A stretch of DNA of 51,491 nt from Planctomycetota bacterium (GTDB taxonomy: Bacteria; Planctomycetota; Planctomycetia; Gemmatales; Gemmataceae): positions 1 to 51,491 of the forward strand of contig JACPZP010000198.1 in assembly GCA_016195405.1 (NCBI GenBank), given 5' to 3'. Both the position numbers and the translations under genes were made by a program. Below the pieces are notes generated by a model that saw only the letters and a list, made by a program, of their open reading frames with translations, searched no databases and was not told the origin of the DNA. Below are positions 35,624-44,040 of the stretch, in pieces (position 1 is the stretch's first letter; every line of letters begins with the position of its first letter).

Positions 35624-36358
35624 TCAAACCTCGTCCAGCCGGCGTCGCTGGCAAGCCTCGGCATAGGCGGCTTCGAGGTCCAACGCCACGCAAAGGTCGG
35701 CGGCAAGCGATAGGGGCAATGTCGGCAGGGATTGCCCGACACTTAATGGATGTGGCCAGGTTTCCATGCGTCCGACGCCCGCTTCTTGGAGCGGCCGATA
35801 AGCGACAGCATAAATCTTGGGTGAGCCAGCCATTGCGAACGCGCTGTCCAATCCTAGAAGCTCAATCATCTCGTTGTGCAGATTGGCTTGGCGTGAAGAG
35901 ACGACGTCAAGCACGATGAGCCCGATGCCTCGGCTCAAATAAGTCGCGCACTTGGCGGCGAATTGCCGGCGCGTCGCCGGGCGATCTTTGTTCCCAGGGC
36001 TGACAATTTCGAGGGCGGCAACGAGCGTGCGGCCCCCCTCGCTAGCCACAATCTCGATGGTGCAGTGCGGCGGAAACGCCGCGGGAAGCAGCATGGGCGC
36101 CAATGCGGGGGTCCACACGGTCCGAGTCGCGGTGGCCGTACCGCCGCCCTCGGACGATGCCGTCGCGCCGGACTCCGAAGGGGCGGCAACGTTGATCTCC
36201 AGCGCCGCACCGGAACGAACTTGCTCCAGGGCGATGTAACCCGCGGGAAGCGCTTCCTGATTGAGCGAATCCGCGAGTGCGCTGGCCCAAGTGGCGTGAA
36301 ACGACTCCCACGGACGCCGCTCGCTTAATGGCGGGTGGAAATGATCCAAGAGCGGCAT
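35624..36358 (-). CDS. DUF4058-type protein, short form
   Basis: 244 residues starting MPLLDHFHPPLSERRPWES. The core LVAALEIVSPGNKDRPATR (about 110-128) followed by FAAKCATYLSRGIGLIVLDVV matches the E-x-VSPxNK...K...VD pattern of DUF4058/Uma2-like proteins with a probable restriction-endonuclease-like fold. A Ser/Gly/Thr/Ala-rich insert (about 60-82) interrupts the N-terminal half. It lies between two paralogous propeller genes on the same strand. Function unknown; nuclease activity is only inferred from the fold. Confidence 0.75.
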   Translation of the reverse strand: MPLLDHFHPPLSERRPWESFHATWASALADSLNQEALPAGYIALEQVRSGAALEINVAAPSESGATASSEGGGTATATRTVWTPALAPMLLPAAFPPHCTIEIVASEGGRTLVAALEIVSPGNKDRPATRRQFAAKCATYLSRGIGLIVLDVVSSRQANLHNEMIELLGLDSAFAMAGSPKIYAVAYRPLQEAGVGRMETWPHPLSVGQSLPTLPLSLAADLCVALDLEAAYAEACQRRRLDEV

Positions 36359-36422
36359 GATGCAATCTCAAAGAATCAAAAGGGGCGCTGCGAGGCTGCT
36401 GGAATATTGGGTTCCGAAACCA

Positions 36423-38060
36423 TCATACCGCATTTCTGTTTAGCCTGTATCGCATCAATCCGCGTAACCCGCCAAATAAGAGCAGCAACAGTCCTAGAGC
36501 TGCTGGAATGCCCATGATCCACCGCCACGGTTTACGGCCTGGCACATCCCAGCACGTCAACGAGCATTCACCCTCGTGGCTCACTCCGGCCACGAGAAGC
36601 ATGTTGCCGTCGGGCGAGAGTGAGGGGTAGATGCATGGGACAGGATGTTCGTCAAGCGCGAACACTGTTTCGAACGTTTCCATGTCGATTACGCTCACTG
36701 GGCGCCTGTAGGTCACTCGGGGAAGAAAATATTCCCAGACGACTGTTATCCAGGACTGATCAGGCTCGACGTCTGGAATTCCATGGGGAATCAGGAGCAG
36801 GCGATGGTCGGCTGAAAGCTGGCGAACTCCGCATGCCCATTTGTTGGGGAATTGAGCCAGCGTTCGTCCATTCTCCGCGTCCAAGAAGTGATAGGCGTTA
36901 TCGTGACTAAGAATGACTCTTCGTGAATCTGCGGTAATAAGCGGCTGCTCGATGCAATTAAGTCCCAGGTCTATGGGGTGCTCCCAGAGGATTCGCCCTT
37001 TCCAAGGATCGACAAAATGGAATACACGCTGCCCATCGTCGTGTGAAATCACACCTAGACGCCGGCTGTCAGGGGAAAAGCAATGATGCCACGAGCCTGC
37101 TCCAGTTAGAGTCAGCTCATGAAGTGTTTTCCCAGACTCGGCGTCCCAGATCTCAAGAATGTTCTCGTCATTCCAAAAACTCCAAATCCGTGCGTCGGGA
37201 GAGAAACCACAATAAAACAGGTGGCCCTTCATCAACCGTAAGCGATTCGGCCGGGCAAGATCGCTAATATCCCACAGCTCCCACCCAGGAAAAGTATTCA
37301 CTCGGAACGCGATTCGGTTTCGGTCTGAACTAAGAATGAATGAACGAGCCGTAAAAGGAAAGCGGGCGGTCTCGCGAGCGAGAGTCAAATCCCAAATGAT
37401 GGTAGCGGACTCCGCTCCCTTCGCCGAGAACAGAATTTGATCTTCGCGAACGAAACCAGCTTGGAATGTGTCGGCCGCAATCGGCCTGTCAAGCAGCAGT
37501 TCGTTCGTGCCGTTTCGAAACGCCAAGAGCGAGTTCCGCTGCTCGTGCGCAACCCAGTCCCACACAAATATGAAGTAATATTTGCCAGCCGGGGAAAAGG
37601 AACGTGCGAAGAGATCGTCTTGACCTGTTAGCCTCGGATCAAGCAACTTTTCTTTGCCCGTTGCGAAGTCGACCCACCAATCCTGGATATCGCCAGACCT
37701 ATAGATCCCATTTCGGCCGTCTTCGGAATAAACGAGGTCCCAAATTTGTCTTTCTCCGTTCGTACTACAACCATGACGACCTTGTTCGCGGCCGTCCCTG
37801 AGGTCTAACACTTTCAAATCGAATACTGTCTCTCTTGCAAGCAATCTTGGCTCAGGTGGAAAATGCTTCTTGGGATTCCAAAGGAGCCGAACCTTGGGCC
37901 CTTGTGTATCCCAATAAAATTCCGGCGCATCCATTCCCTTCTCTACCCACGTCACCCGCCAGCGCGGCTCCATGGGCGCGATCTGATAGAGGATCGCAGC
38001 CACGGCGACGAGAAAAGAGGCCGCAACCAACTTGGGCCAGAAGCGGAGGAGACTTTGCAT
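36423..38060 (-). CDS. Membrane-anchored beta-propeller protein, paralogue B
   Basis: About 545 residues from the ATG at 38060, with the same plan as paralogue A: N-terminal helix (LVAASFLVAVAAILYQIAP), propeller lines ELWDISDLARPNRL, GFSPDARIWSFWNDENIL and HFVDPWKGRILWEHPIDLG, and C-terminal LTCWDVPGRKPWRWIMGIPA with a closing membrane helix. The region before the start (38061-38108) is nearly identical to 35558-35605, so promoter and gene were duplicated together. It carries a short insertion near residue 70 (PKKHFPPEPRLLARE) absent from paralogue A. Confidence 0.75.
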   Translation of the reverse strand: MQSLLRFWPKLVAASFLVAVAAILYQIAPMEPRWRVTWVEKGMDAPEFYWDTQGPKVRLLWNPKKHFPPEPRLLARETVFDLKVLDLRDGREQGRHGCSTNGERQIWDLVYSEDGRNGIYRSGDIQDWWVDFATGKEKLLDPRLTGQDDLFARSFSPAGKYYFIFVWDWVAHEQRNSLLAFRNGTNELLLDRPIAADTFQAGFVREDQILFSAKGAESATIIWDLTLARETARFPFTARSFILSSDRNRIAFRVNTFPGWELWDISDLARPNRLRLMKGHLFYCGFSPDARIWSFWNDENILEIWDAESGKTLHELTLTGAGSWHHCFSPDSRRLGVISHDDGQRVFHFVDPWKGRILWEHPIDLGLNCIEQPLITADSRRVILSHDNAYHFLDAENGRTLAQFPNKWACGVRQLSADHRLLLIPHGIPDVEPDQSWITVVWEYFLPRVTYRRPVSVIDMETFETVFALDEHPVPCIYPSLSPDGNMLLVAGVSHEGECSLTCWDVPGRKPWRWIMGIPAALGLLLLLFGGLRGLMRYRLNRNAV

Positions 38061-38109
38061 GAGGGAAGTGTAGCTTATCCGGCCGCCGGCACGCAATTCC
38101 TACGGCTGT

Positions 38110-39090
38110 TTACGATTGTCTGGCAACCTGCACACCATTCACGACATTCGGCAATGGCTCGCCTCGAATGGCTTTGGCAGCGATTTCGGCAGCCGTGAAG
38201 CGCAGCTTGGCGACGGCCTTTTCGCTGGCCGATGCGATGTGGGGCGTCACGATCACGTTCGCCATCTTGAGCAGCGGACTATCGGGATCGATGGGTTCGG
38301 GGTCGAAGACGTCCAGACCGGCGGCAGATATACGGCCCTGTTGGAGCGCCTCCACAAGGGCGCTGGAATCTACCAGGTCGCCGCGGCCCACGTTGATCAG
38401 GATGACGCCCGGTTTCATCATGGCGATCGTCTCGCACCGAATCATTTTTCGGGTCGTCGCCGTCGAGGGACAGTGGAGGGTGACCACGTCGCTCTGAGCA
38501 AGCACTGATTCCAGCATGGCCGGCTCGCAGCCGGCTTCGAGGATCGCGACAGGCGACACGGCGGGATCATGAACCATGACGCGACAGTGAAAGCCCTTCA
38601 GCCGCCGAGCCACTTCGCGGCCGATTCGTCCGAAGCCGACAACACCGATGGTGAGGTCCCGCAGCGCATTCATCGCCGTCAGCGGAACGGCAAGGCCCCA
38701 GCGGCCGTCACGGACCTGGCAGCAATTGGCGACGATCTGCCGCGTCGTGGCCAAGAGCAGCGCGAGGGTATGGTCGGCGACCTCGTCCATGCAGTAGTCG
38801 GGCACGTTGCAGACGGGAATGCCACGAGCGCGGGCGGCTTCAAGATCGACGTTGTCCACGCCGACGCCGTAACGGACGATGACCCGGGCGCGCTGGAGGC
38901 CGTTGATGATGGCGGCGCTGAGGGTCGCAAACTGCGTGATGACGCCGTCGGCATCACTCATGCGGTGGGTGAGTTCAATTGGCGTGCCGGCTTGTTTCCA
39001 GGCAGCCACCTCGCAGCCGATCGGTTCGAGGACGCTTTTTTCAATCTCCACGTCGCCGAATGTGAAGTCGGTGATCACGACCTTGGGCAT
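38110..39090 (-). CDS. D-2-hydroxyacid dehydrogenase (SerA/CtBP-like)
   Basis: 326 residues, NAD-dependent. Nucleotide-binding motif GVVGFGRIGREVARRLKG near 150-165, followed by the catalytic trio Arg (INVGRGDLVD near 235), Glu (DVFDPEPID near 264) and His (VTPHIASAS near 283). RYGVGVDNVDLEAARARGI is typical of phosphoglycerate-dehydrogenase-like proteins. The C-terminal ACT domain of SerA is absent, so the substrate may be another 2-hydroxyacid. GAGG lies 5 nt before the ATG. It is the last gene of the minus-strand run starting at rlmN, 18 bp after the preceding gene. Confidence 0.85.
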   Translation of the reverse strand: MPKVVITDFTFGDVEIEKSVLEPIGCEVAAWKQAGTPIELTHRMSDADGVITQFATLSAAIINGLQRARVIVRYGVGVDNVDLEAARARGIPVCNVPDYCMDEVADHTLALLLATTRQIVANCCQVRDGRWGLAVPLTAMNALRDLTIGVVGFGRIGREVARRLKGFHCRVMVHDPAVSPVAILEAGCEPAMLESVLAQSDVVTLHCPSTATTRKMIRCETIAMMKPGVILINVGRGDLVDSSALVEALQQGRISAAGLDVFDPEPIDPDSPLLKMANVIVTPHIASASEKAVAKLRFTAAEIAAKAIRGEPLPNVVNGVQVARQS

Positions 39091-39108
39091 GTGCGCCTCA
39101 TTTTTCGC

Positions 39109-40251
39109 TCATTTGTCGGGCGACCGATCGGCGCTGATAATTTGCCGGTAGGCATCCCAGCGTTCGGACGGGCCGGGGAGAGTGAACCAGGGCGGCGTGA
39201 GATTGTGGGCTCGGGCTAAGTCTTGGATGGTTTGCGTGAATTCGGGCCATTTCGCCTGTTGTTGGACTTGAAGAAGCTGAATTTTTTCGTCGCTGCTCAA
39301 ATTCGGCAGCAAATTCTTGTCATGGAAATCCTTCATCGGCTGACCCAAGCAGCCATAGTTGTATGCCCAGAGTTCGTGCGGCAAGATCGCGGTGCGGCGC
39401 TTCGCCATGTCCACGATATGGATGGCGAAGTCGGGCCAGCGCCCTTCCCATTTGGTTTTCTTGATTTGCCGGAATTTGTCCAAGTCCTTGGGCAAAGCGG
39501 CGTAAGTTTTGGGACCATCCCTACTCATCAGGGCGGGCGGATGTTTGTCCGCCAACTCCACCAGCGTCAGCATGTATTGCGGCCACTTGCCCTCGGCGTT
39601 TTCTAAGCGTTCCTTTTCGTCCTTCGAAAGAAACATCTTCAAGTAATCGTTGACGTAATTCTGCACGTCCTTTGGCAAATCGTTTAGACGGGCGTCGAGC
39701 GTTACGCCTTTTTCGAGTTGCGTCCAAAACACTTTGGCGATCTGCCAGTCGCGCCGGCGTTTCCTCTCCTCTTGCCGCAAGCTCTTGATGAAATCCGTCC
39801 GGGACTTGTCCTTGAGTTTCTCGTATTGGTCGCGGGTGGCGCGAGGCTGGTGTTTTATGTATTCCTGGTCGCGCAGCTCGCGGATGATCGCGAGCCGGGA
39901 GGCCTTGTCGGGCGCCTCGTCAATTCTCTTGCGGTCTTCCTCGGGCTGCTTGGCGAGCCAGTCGGAATATCGTTCCATCACGCCGCCGAGCCGGGCCTGA
40001 GCGGGGGCGCTTTTCTTGTGCAGGTCGTGGGCAAGTTGGAGCAACTGGGCTCTACGCGGCTCCGGCAAAGTGAGAAACGCCTCGGCGTCGCGGCGCAGAC
40101 GTTCGAGCTGCTCGGGATGGTTTGCCAATTCGGCAAGTTTCTTGCGGTTGCGTTCCAGCTCCTCCGCCGTCGGCTCGGAATGCGCAACGAGCGGCGCGGC
40201 CACGACAAGAAGTCCGGCAATCACCAAAGCGACGGAAAGCCATCTGCGCAT
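39109..40251 (-). CDS. Exported hypothetical protein of the ECF sigma operon
   Basis: About 380 residues, starting at 40251 with AGGAGA 7 nt upstream and a signal peptide (LSVALVIAGLLVVAAPLVAH). The mature protein is highly charged and helical, with recurring short helical blocks (LANHPEQLERLRRDAEAF, LNDLPKDVQNYVNDYLKMF) that look like a coiled or repeat scaffold. The gene begins 2 bp after the anti-sigma stop, so it is very likely part of the sigma/anti-sigma regulon, perhaps a periplasmic ligand or sensor. A longer frame to 40482 only overlaps the anti-sigma gene in another phase. Confidence 0.75.
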   Translation of the reverse strand: MRRWLSVALVIAGLLVVAAPLVAHSEPTAEELERNRKKLAELANHPEQLERLRRDAEAFLTLPEPRRAQLLQLAHDLHKKSAPAQARLGGVMERYSDWLAKQPEEDRKRIDEAPDKASRLAIIRELRDQEYIKHQPRATRDQYEKLKDKSRTDFIKSLRQEERKRRRDWQIAKVFWTQLEKGVTLDARLNDLPKDVQNYVNDYLKMFLSKDEKERLENAEGKWPQYMLTLVELADKHPPALMSRDGPKTYAALPKDLDKFRQIKKTKWEGRWPDFAIHIVDMAKRRTAILPHELWAYNYGCLGQPMKDFHDKNLLPNLSSDEKIQLLQVQQQAKWPEFTQTIQDLARAHNLTPPWFTLPGPSERWDAYRQIISADRSPDK

Positions 40252-40253
40252 GT

Positions 40254-40754
40254 TCAACTCTCCTCTTCGCCGAAGAGGTCCGGATCGGCTAGCGCCTGCA
40301 GGAAGGCGATGTCGTCGACGTTCTGGTATTGGCCAAGCTTCTCGACTACGCCGAGGTGCTTGACTAGAATCTCGTCCCGTTCGACATGATTTTTCGCGGC
40401 AGGCCAGATGAGATTCGCGAGTCCGAAGCCGCCAGCCGCCGCCACGAGGACCGCGGCCGCCCAACCGACGTAGCTCAACCACCTTGTCCGGGCGGCGACC
40501 GGCATCTTTCCCGTTCGCACCGACAAGCGCTCAACCGAAAGCCGATCCATGGTGCGGGTTGTGAAGGTGGTGGACGGCGCCGGCCGGGGGAGGTAATCGA
40601 GCATTCCCCAAGTTTGGCGGAGGGCCTCCACCTCGGCACGGGCCGTGGGATCGACGTTGAGCTTGGCCTCGAGCGCCTGGGCGGCTTCCTCGCCGAGTTC
40701 GCCGTCGAGATAGGCGACCAGATTCTCGCGGTCTTGATCGTTGAGGGTGGACAT
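40254..40754 (-). CDS. Anti-sigma factor
   Basis: 166 residues. The N-terminus (DRENLVAYLDGELGEEAAQA) is the anti-sigma helical domain but lacks the zinc-binding His-x3-Cys-x2-Cys. A single membrane helix lies near 92-115 (LSYVGWAAAVLVAAAGGFGL) and is followed by a short periplasmic part. It should hold the neighbouring ECF sigma factor at the membrane. GAGGA precedes the ATG, 40 bp after the sigma gene. Confidence 0.85.
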   Translation of the reverse strand: MSTLNDQDRENLVAYLDGELGEEAAQALEAKLNVDPTARAEVEALRQTWGMLDYLPRPAPSTTFTTRTMDRLSVERLSVRTGKMPVAARTRWLSYVGWAAAVLVAAAGGFGLANLIWPAAKNHVERDEILVKHLGVVEKLGQYQNVDDIAFLQALADPDLFGEEES

Positions 40755-40794
40755 TGCGGTTCCTCGGTCCGGGTCGCGCTAACCCGCAAACGGG

Positions 40795-41469
40795 TCAACG
40801 AAGTGGTTCACCGTCCATGTAGATGTATTCCTTGAGCGCCAAGCGAAGATTATCGCGCGCCCGGCTCAACAGGGACTTGACCGCCTTGGTCGATAAATCC
40901 ATGACCTCGGCGATCTCGGCGTAATTCATGTCTTCGAACTTGTTGAGCACGACGGCGACGCGCTGACGCTCGTTCAAGGTCTCCAGCGCCTCCCGCACCA
41001 GGGCGGCCAGCTCCTGCTGTTGCATCTTCTGCATCGGTTGTTTGCCGCGGTCTTGAACCAGTTGTTCGGCCGGGCGCGGGCCGAGGGGGCCTGAATCGCG
41101 AAGGTTCAAGGGCACGCTCGGCTTGCGTTTTCGGCTGCGCAGTGTGTTGAGTGCCAGGTTGTTGGCGATGGTGAAAAGCCAGGTCGAGAACTTCGCCCGT
41201 GGGTGGTATCTCTTGCGGCTGCGGTAGACGCGGAGGAACGCTTCCTGGGCGAGGTCCTCCGCCTCCTCGGCGTTGCCCACGAGATGGTGCATGACCGTGA
41301 TCAGGCGATGGTTGTAAAGCTCGACCAACTCGGCGAAGGCGACATTGTCATCGTCGCGCACCCGCAGCATCAGGCGGATGTCCGGGTCCCGCAAGGCCAT
41401 CTGCGTGCTGGTCTCGCCGAGCAGCGCCACGTGCATCGAGCCCCGAACAAGAGCCGCCTCCATACCCAT
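40795..41469 (-). CDS. ECF-type RNA polymerase sigma factor
   Basis: About 224 residues. Region 2 contains ITVMHHLVGNAEEAEDLAQEAFLRVY and FSTWLFTIANNLALNTLR; region 4 contains ALETLNERQRVAVVLNKFEDMNYAEIAEV and STKAVKSLLSRARDNLR, the helix-turn-helix. The start is uncertain: the frame runs to 41574, but the first ~20 codons there lie inside the palindromic repeat 41516-41583, so a start at 41469 or one of the next ATGs is preferred. Followed by its anti-sigma factor. Confidence 0.9.
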   Translation of the reverse strand: MGMEAALVRGSMHVALLGETSTQMALRDPDIRLMLRVRDDDNVAFAELVELYNHRLITVMHHLVGNAEEAEDLAQEAFLRVYRSRKRYHPRAKFSTWLFTIANNLALNTLRSRKRKPSVPLNLRDSGPLGPRPAEQLVQDRGKQPMQKMQQQELAALVREALETLNERQRVAVVLNKFEDMNYAEIAEVMDLSTKAVKSLLSRARDNLRLALKEYIYMDGEPLR

Positions 41470-41515
41470 TGAACCAGCGCCGACCGGGAGGGTTTCGGTC
41501 GAGGCCTTGTATCGG

Positions 41516-41583
41516 GTAGGGTGGGTGGAGTCTTCGGAACTCACCCCATGACGGGGTGGTTCCGAAGACTCCACCCACCCTAC
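41516..41583. repeat. Near-perfect 68-bp GTAG...CTAC palindrome
   Basis: Perfect 25-bp arms (41516-41540 and 41559-41583) and a further 6-bp inner pair CACCCC/GGGGTG. The right end supplies the TAG stop codon of rlmN (41580-41582), and the left arm lies upstream of the sigma gene. Confidence 0.9.
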
Positions 41584-42653
41584 GATGCCACTACTTCCCG
41601 CCGCAGCTGTCCGCAGGCGGCGTCGATCTGCGAGCCTTTGCGCTTGCGGACCTTGACGCTGATTCCGGCCTGCCGCAGCGGATTCATGAACTTGGCCAGA
41701 GCGTCCGGCGTGGGCCGGCGATAGGGTAGGCCGGGCACGTCGTTGAACGGAATCAGGTTCACGTGAGCGCGCCGGCCCTTCAGGAGCCGGGCTAATTCAC
41801 GGGCGTGGCTCGGGTCGTCGTTGAGTCCGTGAAGCAGCACGTACTCGTAAGTCACCTGCCGGCCCGTCTTCTCGAAGAAATAGTCAGCCGCCGCCATGAT
41901 CGTGTCCAAGCCGGTTTTGTCGTTCGTCGGCACGATTTGATTGCGCAAGGCATCATTGGGAGCGTGCAAGGAAACGGCCAAATGATACTGTTTTCTCAAG
42001 TCGGCGAGGCGTCTCATCTTAGCGGGCAAGCCCACGGTCGAAATCGTCACATGCCTGGCGCCGATGCCGAGACCTTCCTTCGCCGTCGCCATCTCGAGCG
42101 CGCTTAAGAGATTGTCGAGATTGGCGAGCGGCTCACCCATGCCCATGACGACGACATGCGTCAGGCGGCGCGGTTCCGGCGTTTGTCCGCGCAGGCGAAT
42201 GAGCTGCTCCAGAATTTCACCGGTCGTTAGGTTTCTATCGACGCCGTCAAGTCCGCTCGCGCAGAACACGCACCCCATGCCGCAACCGACCTGGGTGCTG
42301 ATGCACGCGGTTCGCCGGCGATCTTCTTGGATGAGCACGCACTCGATGAGCCGATCGTCGCTGAGCTTTACGAGAAGCTTGTGCGTGCCGTCTTCGGCCT
42401 CTAGACGACGGACAACACGCGTTCCCAGAGGGGTGAATTCCGCGTCGAGGGCATGGCGCAGGCCTTTGGGCAAATCGGTCATCGCCGTAAGAGAATCCGC
42501 TCCGGCATTCAGCAGCCAATGGCGGAGTTGGCGGGCGCGCAAAGGCTTTTCGCCTCGCTGCGCGAGCCATTCGATCAGCTCACGGACGGGTACATCCAGC
42601 AGCGCGCGTTTGTGTTTGACGCCCGCCGGCGCCTCGATCAACGGCAATGCCAT
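41580..42653 (-). CDS. rlmN: Dual-specificity 23S rRNA/tRNA adenine-C2 methyltransferase RlmN
   Basis: Radical SAM enzyme methylating A2503 of 23S rRNA and A37 of some tRNAs. 357 residues with N-terminal accessory domain, cluster motif GCGMGCVFCAS (Cys124, 128, 131), MGMGEPLANLDN, ISTVGLPAKM and the C-terminal IPFNDVPGL. The second catalytic cysteine is expected in the final CGQLRR. The stop codon lies inside the repeat 41516-41583. First gene of a minus-strand run leading into the sigma operon. Confidence 0.95.
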   Translation of the reverse strand: MALPLIEAPAGVKHKRALLDVPVRELIEWLAQRGEKPLRARQLRHWLLNAGADSLTAMTDLPKGLRHALDAEFTPLGTRVVRRLEAEDGTHKLLVKLSDDRLIECVLIQEDRRRTACISTQVGCGMGCVFCASGLDGVDRNLTTGEILEQLIRLRGQTPEPRRLTHVVVMGMGEPLANLDNLLSALEMATAKEGLGIGARHVTISTVGLPAKMRRLADLRKQYHLAVSLHAPNDALRNQIVPTNDKTGLDTIMAAADYFFEKTGRQVTYEYVLLHGLNDDPSHARELARLLKGRRAHVNLIPFNDVPGLPYRRPTPDALAKFMNPLRQAGISVKVRKRKGSQIDAACGQLRREVVAS

Positions 42654-42737
42654 GGCCTTCCCACGCTAACGAAACAACAACCCTTTCATTGTAAACGGAA
42701 TCCGTGAGGTGGGTGAAGGTTCGAGGCCCATATGTTC

Positions 42738-42798
42738 GTTTAGCCGCGAGCCAGCGGCGAGCGCTGGGCCCGCGCTCGCCGTTGGCTCGCGGCTAAAC
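42738..42798. repeat. Long palindrome GTTTAGCCGCGAGCC...
   Basis: Arms of about 27 bp flank a short GC-rich loop, with one mismatch (AGCGGCGAGCGC against the reversed GCGCTCGCCGTTGG side). An extra GCGGCTAAAC copy follows at 42799-42808. Same sequence family as 50965-51066. It lies between rlmN and the DUF1559 gene. Confidence 0.85.
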
Positions 42799-42811
42799 GC
42801 GGCTAAACGGA

Positions 42812-43606
42812 TTAGCGGCCCCTGTATGGGAAATCGTTGTCGGCGAGGAAGCCTAGGCCGTATCTTGCTCGGGCGGCGTCGAACTCAGGGGGCACAAACG
42901 CCGGGCTTGCGACCGGCACTTCGGAGCGGCTCTCGACGTGGCCGTCGACAAAGGCGACGTTGGCCACGCCGCTGAAGCGAAAATGCGTGAGCTGGAAGCC
43001 GAAGAATCCCCAGGGACCGGGGGTTAGAAAATCGTCGACGGACTTGAAATAGCCGCCATAGGGTTCTTCCATCGTGCCGTCCGGATTGACGAAGGTCGTT
43101 TCGGTGAACAGAAACATCGCGCTGGTAGTGAGATGCACGAAGCGGCGCTCGGCGGCGTAATAGTTGTACGCATACCCGGCCGTCAGACCGTTATACACGG
43201 GAGCGATCGGAAACGCCTCGAACATGGGGCAATGATTGACGCGCGTGTTGTTCTCATAGAACGGCGTGAGAATGCCACTAGTCGGATCGGTGCTGACAAC
43301 CGAATACGGCGGAACGGTCAGGGAAACGGTGCTGCCGAACCAGAACCTGCCTTCCGGCCAGAAGACCTGATTATCAACGGCCGGAGGAAGCTTGCGAACC
43401 GCGGATTCGTAATTGTGGCAGGCGATGGTTAGTTGCCGCAGGTTGTTGGCGCCTTCGGTGCGCTGGGCGGCCAAGCGCACCTTCTGGACCGCGGGCATTA
43501 AGAGCGCGATGAGCACGCCGATGATGGCAAGGACGACCAAGAGTTCGATCAGGGTAAACGCGGGCGCAGCTTTGGCGCGCAACATAGCGCGGTGACAAGG
43601 AGACAT
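42812..43606 (-). CDS. DUF1559 prepilin-like protein under cobalamin riboswitch control
   Basis: About 264 residues with a type IV pilin-like N-terminus (FTLIELLVVLAIIGVLIALL near 15-34; Ala instead of Gly precedes the cleavage site), and the C-terminal DUF1559 motif VAFVDGHVES. DUF1559 proteins are very abundant in planctomycetes and are thought to be exported pseudopilin-type surface proteins. The start at 43606 has AAGGA upstream. The gene is preceded by a complete cobalamin riboswitch (43734-43957) in the same orientation, so its expression probably responds to B12. Confidence 0.85.
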   Translation of the reverse strand: MSPCHRAMLRAKAAPAFTLIELLVVLAIIGVLIALLMPAVQKVRLAAQRTEGANNLRQLTIACHNYESAVRKLPPAVDNQVFWPEGRFWFGSTVSLTVPPYSVVSTDPTSGILTPFYENNTRVNHCPMFEAFPIAPVYNGLTAGYAYNYYAAERRFVHLTTSAMFLFTETTFVNPDGTMEEPYGGYFKSVDDFLTPGPWGFFGFQLTHFRFSGVANVAFVDGHVESRSEVPVASPAFVPPEFDAARARYGLGFLADNDFPYRGR

Positions 43607-43733
43607 GAGCCAGTCCTTTCTGCCGGGCCGGGCAATGGAAAAGTCGCTTCGACCTTCCAGACAGGCGTGGCCCAAGCAGCGGACTGCCGGTGTGCCTGCA
43701 CGGATGCCTGAGGCCGAAGCATCGATACATCCA

Positions 43734-43957
43734 CGACAGGCAGGTCTTCTGGCTTACGGCTCTTGACGGCTTCCGGACGGCCTTCCCAGGACAACGTAGG
43801 ACGGATTTGAAATCCGTCTGGTACGCGGGGGACGGATTGAAAATCCGTCCTACTCCCAGTGGCATGAAGGTCCGGAGCCTGGCCGATTACAGCGGCGGCC
43901 CCGCAACGGATTTTCACCGTTTTCCCTTTTGTCCCGCTCCCACGCGGGAACCTGTCG
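43734..43957 (-). ncRNA. Cobalamin riboswitch
   Basis: On the minus strand the conserved order is present: GGGAAAACGGTGAAAATCC, GCGGGGCCGCCGCTGTAA, TGCCACTGGG, CTGGGAAGGCC and the 3' box AAGCCAGAAGACCTGCC. A perfect 7-bp P1 helix (CGACAGG with CCTGTCG) joins the ends at 43951-43957 and 43734-43740. The element between CACTGGG and CTGGGAAGG is enlarged by an inserted palindromic repeat. The ATG of the DUF1559 gene follows about 128 nt downstream; no transporter or B12 biosynthesis gene lies between. Confidence 0.92.
43796..43853. repeat. GTAG...CTAC twin-hairpin element inserted in the riboswitch
   Basis: Two GACGGATT...AATCCGTC hairpins in inverted orientation with GTAGG/CCTAC ends. It occupies the tip of the peripheral stem between the riboswitch elements CACTGGG and CTGGGAAGG. 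Same hairpin sequence as at 33810-33833. Confidence 0.88.
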
Positions 43958-44040
43958 AAACCGGGTGGTGTTTTAGGGAACGGATAGCGATCGGCAACCC
44001 GCTCACGAGTACGCGCCGCGCGCGAAACCGCAAGCCAGCT

